From Oryzias latipes (Eukaryota; Chordata; Actinopteri; Beloniformes; Adrianichthyidae): 64,000 nucleotides of DNA. The DNA is taken from the NCBI RefSeq assembly GCF_002234675.1, contig NC_019876.2:28719196-28783195 (forward strand), given 5' to 3'. This document shows positions 47,901 through 56,900 of this stretch, piece by piece; positions within the stretch are counted from its first letter, which is position 1, and every line of letters starts with the position of its first letter. A model generated the notes under the pieces. The model had not been told where the DNA came from and ran no database searches. It was given only the letters and a program-made list of their open reading frames with translations. The translations under genes were made by a program, and so were the position numbers.

Positions 47901-50900
47901 CACTTTCTCCATGGAGCTAGCGGTGATCGGCTAAACGCTTTCATTTTCAACGCACAACATGTAAACCCTTTTTTTGTGAACGTTTGGATGTTGTTTGTTT
48001 TCATGGGAGAAACGCAGACAAGCTGCTCAGGTTGATGTCATAAAATGGGCGGTACCTCCAGGCAAAGAAAGGCGGAGCCTCAAAGATCAAGCCGTCTTAC
48101 TAAAAGATAAGCTGTGAAAATATCTCATAATCCGTTTTTTAAAAATCGTTCTTTTGTGTATCAAAGTTAAGATCATATATATGGATCTAGTTAACTCTGA
48201 GAGGCTTAAGAAGAGCAGAAAGCTGTTGTTGAGGATAATGAGTCAAACTGAGTCATCCAATCACCACTTCCATCCTCTTCTGATCTATTTTCAAAGCGTT
48301 CCCAGCCGTCTTTTAACGACGATGATGATGCCGTTTCTAGACAACATCCAAAATCCTGTGTCGTTTTCTAGGACCTAGTTTCTGCAGAGCGGCAGGAGTT
48401 CATCAGAGGTCCACCTCTGAGTTGTGGGCGGGACTGTTGGTACAGAGTGACCCCGCCTTCTCTTCCTGTCATCCATAAATGAGAGCTCTCTGTTTATGTG
48501 CCCTCCTGCTAGCTTACAGCCCCCTTACCTCCAAGCTAACGTTAGCGGTGCACGAAAAATCAACATCAGATCCATCCATCCGTCCAGTTCTGATCCAGAT
48601 TCCAGCTCAGACCAGGAAAACAAAGACGTTCATGGATCTGATCAGAAAGGGGCGGAGCAGGGAGCTTGTGGCCCCGCCCAGTGTACTTTCTACTTAAATG
48701 TAATCTTTTCTAACAGATTTACACCAATTTGAATAAAGAAATACTCAGGAATGCAGTTTTAAGCTCCATCATGGCCATTTTCATTGGAGGGGTCTTTAAA
48801 GGAGGCTGTTGCCCTGAAGCTGCAGGGGAGCAACAGCTGAAAGTGTTTACGTCTATTAATGGACTCAAACTCAGCGATGATGCTCCTATCAGCTGTAGCA
48901 AGAACGCCATCAACATGACTGCAGACGTTTATCGTGTTTAATCAACCACGATGGAAAACAGCAGGCCGTGAAAGCAGGAGACTTGAAATCAGAACAACAA
49001 AACGAAAACCGGTTCTCCATCAAGATAAACACGGAGACGTGCCGACTGACATCCCCATGCTACTGTGAGTGGGGGGGGGCTTAAACAGATGAAAGCTTTT
49101 TCACTTTTCTCTGTCGTCTTTTGACTGTGAGCGCTTCTGCTGACGTTATCTGTGGGGGGGTCATCCCTGGATAAACTGCTTTCTTTTCGTCATCAGCTGC
49201 GTTTGTCAAAGCGACAACGAGACACCCCCCCCCCCCCCCCCCCACAGCGACTTTTGATTGTCCCACAACTCCTGAGGGGGAGGGGGGGTCCCCTTGTGCT
49301 CAGACACTGCCTTGGAGAGAGGAGAGACTAAGGTTTCACAGCCACATGACCCAGAACTGGTTGGGCAGGTAGAGGCAGCAGTTAGGCTGAAAGGGGGGGG
49401 GGGGGGGGGGGGGTTGCAGGAGGAGTCCTGGTTACCTCGTATTCATGACGCCTCTCGTAGACGGGAACGAGGAGCTTGGCGATGTGAGTGATGAGCTCGT
49501 AGCGCTCCGCCTTCCACAGAGCATCGACGCACACCTCCAGGTGCTCCACCAGCACCTCCTGCACGGACAAGCGCCCGCCTTCAGTTAGCAGAGACCGAAC
49601 AAAGCTGCCGCGCTGAATTGACTTCTTGTGTTTGTGACAGAAAAAACAGCAGCTATGCCACACCTCGGTGTAGTAAACGTCCTGCATGCCCACGTCTTCC
49701 TTCATGGCGGCCTCTTCGTCGATGTTGACGGTGACCTTCTTAAAAGCTGACAGACCGCTGGGGAACAACTCTGACGAAAGACACACACGAAGCCGACGGG
49801 ATTACGATTCCCACCCAGACCACGTTGATTTGAACAACACTGCAACGGTGTCCCTAAAGTCCGTGTCGCACAGACTCTACGGACATTGGATCAAAGAAAA
49901 CGCCCTTCAAAATAAAAGCAGTTCAGTTTATCTTCATTTTCATGTTGTTCAAAAATATAAAAGTTAGATGAGAATCTTCCAAATGTGAGCTGTAGTTGCT
50001 AAAGCCCGTGTCTTACAGCCACTACGTACGTTTAGTGTGTATTACACAATACTGTGCGCATATTACACGGATGTAAAGTGGTCAGACGTGAATCTACGTG
50101 GAGAAAGTGAGAAAGTTGTGGTCTTTAGGTTAAATGTTCACAGATGTATCAGGAATGAACCACGTTAAAACCACAGAAGAAGTAGGAATAAACACGCTAA
50201 GAACACGTAAACCAACGTAGAACATGAAGCGTGTGATTATTGTGATGTTTATCTGTAATTCATCAGTGATTCATGCATCAATGATGTCATCTGAACGTGA
50301 TCTGTGCGCCGTATACGTGATCTAAAAGTTACACATCAGTGGTTTATGCATGAAAAGTCTGTTAGACAAACGAGGAACGCTCCTGGAAAGACACACATTT
50401 GTGTATGTATCTAGCAAAAATTACACACAATTGAGTAAGATTGACGTAATAATTGTGTATAAACTACATAAAATACGCATAAACTAAATAACCCTCAACC
50501 GACTAGAACTGAATTCAAGTAAAAACCCTGGACGGACATCTGAGCACATCGGCGAACGCAAATAACGTTTATTACTCTTCCAACTATAAATCATGTTTTT
50601 AGTTAATGATCACTAAATTAAATGGAGCAAAAAATGTGCATTAAATTTTTCTTTCTGCTTTTTTTTTAATCCATGCATTTCATCATTTCTGTCACCAGTT
50701 TGATAAATCCGTGAGAATTCTTCATTGCTTTGACTACAGTGCTTGAAATAAAAACCAATCAATCAATCAATTCTGAATGAAGTAGACCAACATTCCATAT
50801 GTGGAAAATGCAGAAAATGTGGGGAGCGGCTGTGCGACGCAGCCATAGGCGACAGACGTGCGGTGAAACGTTCTCAGTGACATAAAGGGCAGCATGACAG

Positions 50901-53900
50901 ATCTGCTTTGCATGTGGCGATAAAGACGGTCTTTGAAGAGGATGAAGTCCCACAGCAGTCTCGAAACTCTCGAAGAATAAATGTGTTCAGACTTACTCTT
51001 CCTGTGCAGGTATTCTGCGATGAGTGCAGCCACGTGCACGTGACACATGGCAGCCTGCAGACACACAGAAACCTGGGTTAGCGTCCACGCACGCTAATGT
51101 GCACCTTTAGATGAGGCTGAGCGGGACCGCTGGTCAGACACCTGACAGGTCCTTCTCAGCTTTCCCTTTTTTTCTTTGGATCATAAAATGAAATGAGACT
51201 TTTCAAAACACTAAGAATGTCAAAGTAAATGTTTGACTGTGATTCAGCGTTCTGGAATACAGTCTTTCCTGTTAGAGTAAAGCTTTTAACAAGCTGCAAA
51301 AAGCGGAGACAGTCTGGGTTTGGACTGTCAAAGTGCCTCCTTATCAAACAGTGTGACTAACTTCACAGTCAGCATCGCTCCCCCTTATTGACAGGGACAG
51401 ACATTGTTAACATATGGGCGCAACCCATAAATAATTTAGTGAGCAATCAGTCTACTTATCTGTGCAGATGCTTTAAGAGGTTCTCAAAAGTTCAGAACCT
51501 CATTGAATTTTTATCTTTTTATGGTTTCATTCTTACGGTGGCCGAGAGGTGCAAGACACGCTTACATTTAAGATACAACAACAAATCCCAGTACAAATGA
51601 TATTTATATTGTTTTTTTACGTGTTTCGTGCATTATGAATGCACGAAACAGTCCAAAAGCTTTTTTTTAATTGTATTACTACAATAAACATTACAACAAT
51701 GTTTAGCAAGGTAAAGTTTTTGCATCCCTTCCGGTACTAAGGGTATTCCCTTCTGTTAGCAGATACTTGCTTTTCTTAACGTTAAGAAAAAGGGAATAAT
51801 ACCCTGAATACCCGAGGGGATGCAAAAACTTTACCTTGCTACACATTTTTGTAATTTTTAGTGTAGTAATACAATTTAAAAAATGTTTTTGGACTGACTC
51901 ATGTACCATATTTTCCGGACTATAAGCCGCTAATTTTGTCATTTGCTTTCGACCCTGCAGCTTCTTCGATGATGCGGCTAATTCATACATTTATTTGGCA
52001 GCCGCCAGGAGCGCTCAAGCAGCCTCAGAGGGGAGGCTGAATGCATAATTCTATTTTCAGCATCAAACCCGTTTATTTAGACACACCCACAAGCAGCCAA
52101 ACAGCATGGACGTCACTTCTGCTCTTAGACCCCTCAGTCATGGTGCAACAAAAAGAAACACCCATGCTCAGCCACATCCCACAATCCTTTGGTGCCATAA
52201 GACCCAACGTGCACGTGATTGCCGCTACAATATGACGCAGCTTTCAAGTTAAAAGCAATTGTTAAAAGCAGTGTGAAAAAATCACCAACGGGTTTGGAAA
52301 AGCTGGTCTGCTGCGTGACAGAGAGGACAGAGCAAGCTCAGGAGGGAATTTACCTCAGAATGACACTGACAACTACAACCAAGGAGAGACTAAGAGAGTG
52401 CGGTGAAGAATGTCTGACGCTATTCCAATCCCACACTGAGGAGGAAGACTTCCATGGTTTCAGTGCACAGGAGGAAGATGAAGAAAGCTCTCAGTGACTT
52501 TTACATCCATGTTTTTTAAACCAGCCCTGTTAGCGCTGTGTTACAGTGTGTCACAGTAGTGGAAGAAAACTTCTGGCACAGAGGCGGGTGCTTATAAGCC
52601 ACTGCTGCTCTCTTTTACTGGTATGTTTTTTTAACCAGCTCTGTTGCTACCATATTGCTGCCGCTGCAGCTCCCTGCACCTTCTTAAACACGCACGCGTT
52701 TCCAGCACATAAACATGCTCAATCTACAACACAGTGTGGCGACCCGGGGGTTAGCCCCGCCTTAAACCCCTAAGACTCATGGGAAGTGGGGAATCATGGG
52801 TGTTAAGTTCCCCACCATGACTGAGGGAGCTGTGAGCAGAAGTGACATCCATGCCGTTTGGCAGATGAGTGTGTGTTCAAATAAATAGGCTAAACTACTG
52901 GTTACTCCTCTCACTCTGAGACCGATCATGGTCGCACAGTGTTAGGGTCAGGGTAATCAGTGAGGTCCTACCTGATCCTTTCAACATGCGGCTTATATAC
53001 AGGTGCGGCTTGTACATGTAAGAAGTGACTTATCCTCCTCAACTTGGGTGGGTGCGGCTTGTCATCAGGTGCGCTCTATAGCCCGGAAATTATGATACTT
53101 AAAAATGTCCACATAAAGAAAAAACAGTAATAAATACGTTTGAAAAAACCTTTAATATTACGTCACTTCCGGGATTCAGGACGTTCTCTTCCTGTTAGAA
53201 GCCGTAACTCTGCTTTGGTTGTTGTCTATCTGGATTTATTCATTTGTACCGTGATTGTTTTGTGTGATTCGGTATTTTGCTTTTGTGTTTCAGGACTTTG
53301 TAATTTGTTCCGAGACGCTTGGTGATATGTTAGTTTGTACTGGGATTTGTTGTTGGTTGTTTCTTAATAATGTAAAAGGGTCTTGCACCTATCGGCCACC
53401 GTACATTGTAGTAGATTTTAATTTACAATTTAATATTTTATGGATTTATTACATATTTTACTATTTTTAACAAATAGATTTTAATATTCATGGTTTTTAT
53501 GGCTTTTTTTGTTTATGTGATGAATGCAAGCTGCTGGCCGCTTTTTCATTTCCTTCATGATTAATAAATCTTCTTCTTCTTGCAATAAATGAATTAAAGA
53601 AAAACAAGACAGACAGGCCGGACCAGAATGCACTTCTTCCACCTGTGGTTAAAGGAGGAGCATAAAAGTGAAAGGTGACAGTCACACCTCAGACAGATCT
53701 CCGTTCTTCAGGTGTGCTCTGGCCATGCTGTCCAGCCAGGTGCGCCTGAGCTCAGGTGTGCTGGCGTAGGAGCGGGCCAGGCTGTACTGCAGGTCCAGCA
53801 GCATCTCGGGGTCTCTCTCGTGCTCCCTCATCTGCGCCGTGGCCATCAGAACCGTCCGGATCCGCTTGGTCAGACCTTTCACCTCTGAGGGGAAGCCTGT

Positions 53901-56900
53901 GGACTGCCGAGACATACACTTTGTGCATTTAACACGTATGAAATGTCAGTCTTCTCTGATCCATGCGTGATCTACGTCATTCATACGTGTTTCTTGTGTT
54001 CAGATGTGCTCAGATGTCCATCGAGGGTTTCAGCCAACAGGTCTTTACGTGAATTCGGTTCAAAGTTTTTGATCAGTTGAGAATTACACAGTTTATGCGT
54101 ATTTTACGTAATTTGTACACAATCATTATGTAAATCTTACACAATTGTGTGTGATTTTTGTGAGATACACAAATGTGAGTCTTACATACGAAAATTTCAC
54201 CTAAAGACCACAACCTTTCTCACTTTTTCCATGTAGATTCATGACCAGTTTACATCCGTGTTATATGCAGTAATTGGACGTAGCAGCTGTGGGACACGGA
54301 CTTTAGCAAATACAGCTCACATTTCAAAGCTTCTCATCTAACTTTTATATTTTTGAACGACATGAAATGAATCATAAACTGAACTGCTTTTGTTTTCTGC
54401 AGCTCTGACTTTTACAGAGATCAGAGTTTCTGAACTATTCTGTACTACCTAAAAATAAACGAGGGCTGACTCTGACGGAAGGGAATGAGCTTCAATGAAG
54501 ACGTTTAATGTTCAAACGTGTGTGAGTGCTTGCTTTTCACATTTCTCTACCTTCATGGTCTTGTCACTGTTTGCAAAGTTGTTGATGATGGAGAGGGACT
54601 CCTGGAAGCGGGAACTGCCCGTCAGCGCCACGTCGGAGATCAGCTGACTCACTGCGATGATGATCTGAGGGGAAGAAGGACATTCTGCGGATCAACCTGC
54701 AGCTTCTCTTCGCCCGTCGGAGAACGCCGTTTTCTGTCTGCCAGAGCCGAGGAGGCGGTCTTCCCCGTACCTGCAGGTGGGTGCGCAGGAAGGTCTTCCT
54801 CTTGGTGAACTCGAAGTTGTTCCTCATGAGCAGGTAGAGCAGCGCGGCGGCCTCCGCCCTCAGCGAGCTCAGCTTGGAGACGCAGCACTTCAGCACCTCG
54901 CAGCACAAAGCCTCGCACAGCGTCACGCGGCCCTTGAAGAGCGCCGGCGGGAACTGGCAGGACACAGACATCGACTTCATAAGGCTTTGAGGTACTTTTG
55001 AGGCCAACAACAGGTTTTTGTCAGGATCCTGTTGCGGACTCAAATGCAGGAAGTTTAGATAAAGTCTTTAAATTCAGCACTGAATGAAAAACCAAGGCTG
55101 GATGCTCGCGAGACTCAAGAGGAAACACAAAACGATCTCGCAACAAGTAGGGGGAAACACACAGATTATACAAACAGGTGGAGGCATGACATAATTGGAC
55201 ACAGGTGTAGTCATTACAATGACAGCTAAGACGGAAAAGTCACTGGAAGGAAAAAAAACAGTAGACGAGGAGCCGCAAACAGAAGGTTACAACAAAACTG
55301 AAACATAAGAGCAAACCCCACCCCAAATACCGTACAATACAGTTGAACCGATCCGCTTCGGTACGGCTGTAGGCGGGGCTAACCCCCAGGTCGCCACTGT
55401 ATTAACTTTGCGTTGAGGTGGAAGTAATGTTAGCCGTGAGTTTCCTCTGAGACGCTGTTAGGTGACGGACAGTTAGCATGTCAACATATGGCTAATGCAG
55501 ACGCCAGGCCAGAGGTGAGGACCCCCCCCCATCTCCTTACACTCTCCTGGAACAGTACAATTCTCAGATCAGAATGAAATTCCCAAAACTATTTGTTCAA
55601 TCTTCACATCATGATGTCACTTGTGCACATCATATAAGCAGTTTCTCACTTCTTTGAACAAGTTCCAATTGCTTTGGTACATCCATGCAAATGATTATCT
55701 ACAATTCTCTGTTCTTTGCTACATTATCAATTGTTTATGTCATGTTGATTAAAATGTATTATATGGTTCACTCTGCAATAGTCTTACTCCTCAAAACACC
55801 TAGTCATTAGTTCATCGTCTAAGTCATTAACTGCAAAATGGTTGACCAAGTTGTCATGTGTCAAACATATTTCACTGCATTGCAAGAGAGGATATTCACT
55901 GTGATGTGGATGAGAATTTGTGGTCTAACATACAGGAACGACAAGAGGTGTAGGAAGACCACACCAATTCCTACTGCACTGCCTGTACTGTTGTACAGAA
56001 TATTGTCCTATCTTTTTTTCCCTTTGTGTTACTGTTTGCAGTGTTTTTTTTCTATGTTGGTATGACATGGTCTGTCAACAAATTACTATATGAACGATAA
56101 AAGAGAAAAACTGTAAAATGTTTTTTTCAGACCAGTGTTAATTATCCAGTTTTTGGTTCCTGGCAGCTAATAGTTTTTCTTATTTTGTTAAGCAGATCAC
56201 CTACATAGGTCAATTTTATGTATTGTTATGTAAAACCAATAAATGCATTTTGTAAGTAATTTTTTTCTGCCTTATTTGCAGACAGACAGACAGATTGATT
56301 GCTGTTTTTTCTAAAAGTTGTGATAAAAGTTAAGTTAGTTTTCAGAAATAATTTTCAACTAAATTGTTTGACATTTTACCCTGGTAGTTGTTTTTCCCTT
56401 CAGTTCCCTTCAGCTCAAAACTGTCCGATACCGGAAATCCTTCCTACCAAATCCATTAACACCGTAACAATAATTCACAGCGTAGCAGAAAGCTTTTGCA
56501 CATTTTTGCATATCTTTGCTGGTTCTGTCTGTAAATAGCTCTTTAAATTATACAACCTTATTTGTTTACATTCATGTTACATTCTTTTGTTTTTTATATT
56601 CTATTTTCTCTGATGTCCACTATTCTTCTTTTACTGCTACGGTAACAAAAAAATTTCCCACATGTGGGTTAAATAAAGTATTTCTGATTTATTAACATGC
56701 AATTTTATGAACCCTCACAAAAAAACAAATATATTTTTTCTAAATAGTGTTTTTTTTAATATATATACAGTACAGACCAAAAGTTTGGACACGAAGTGAA
56801 AGAATCATCAGAACTGGGAGGGTCAGAGAGTCTTTTAACGGGTGCTGCTGACAGCGGATCTTCTTTCATTTGATCATTGGATTTGATTTGATTTGCTTGC

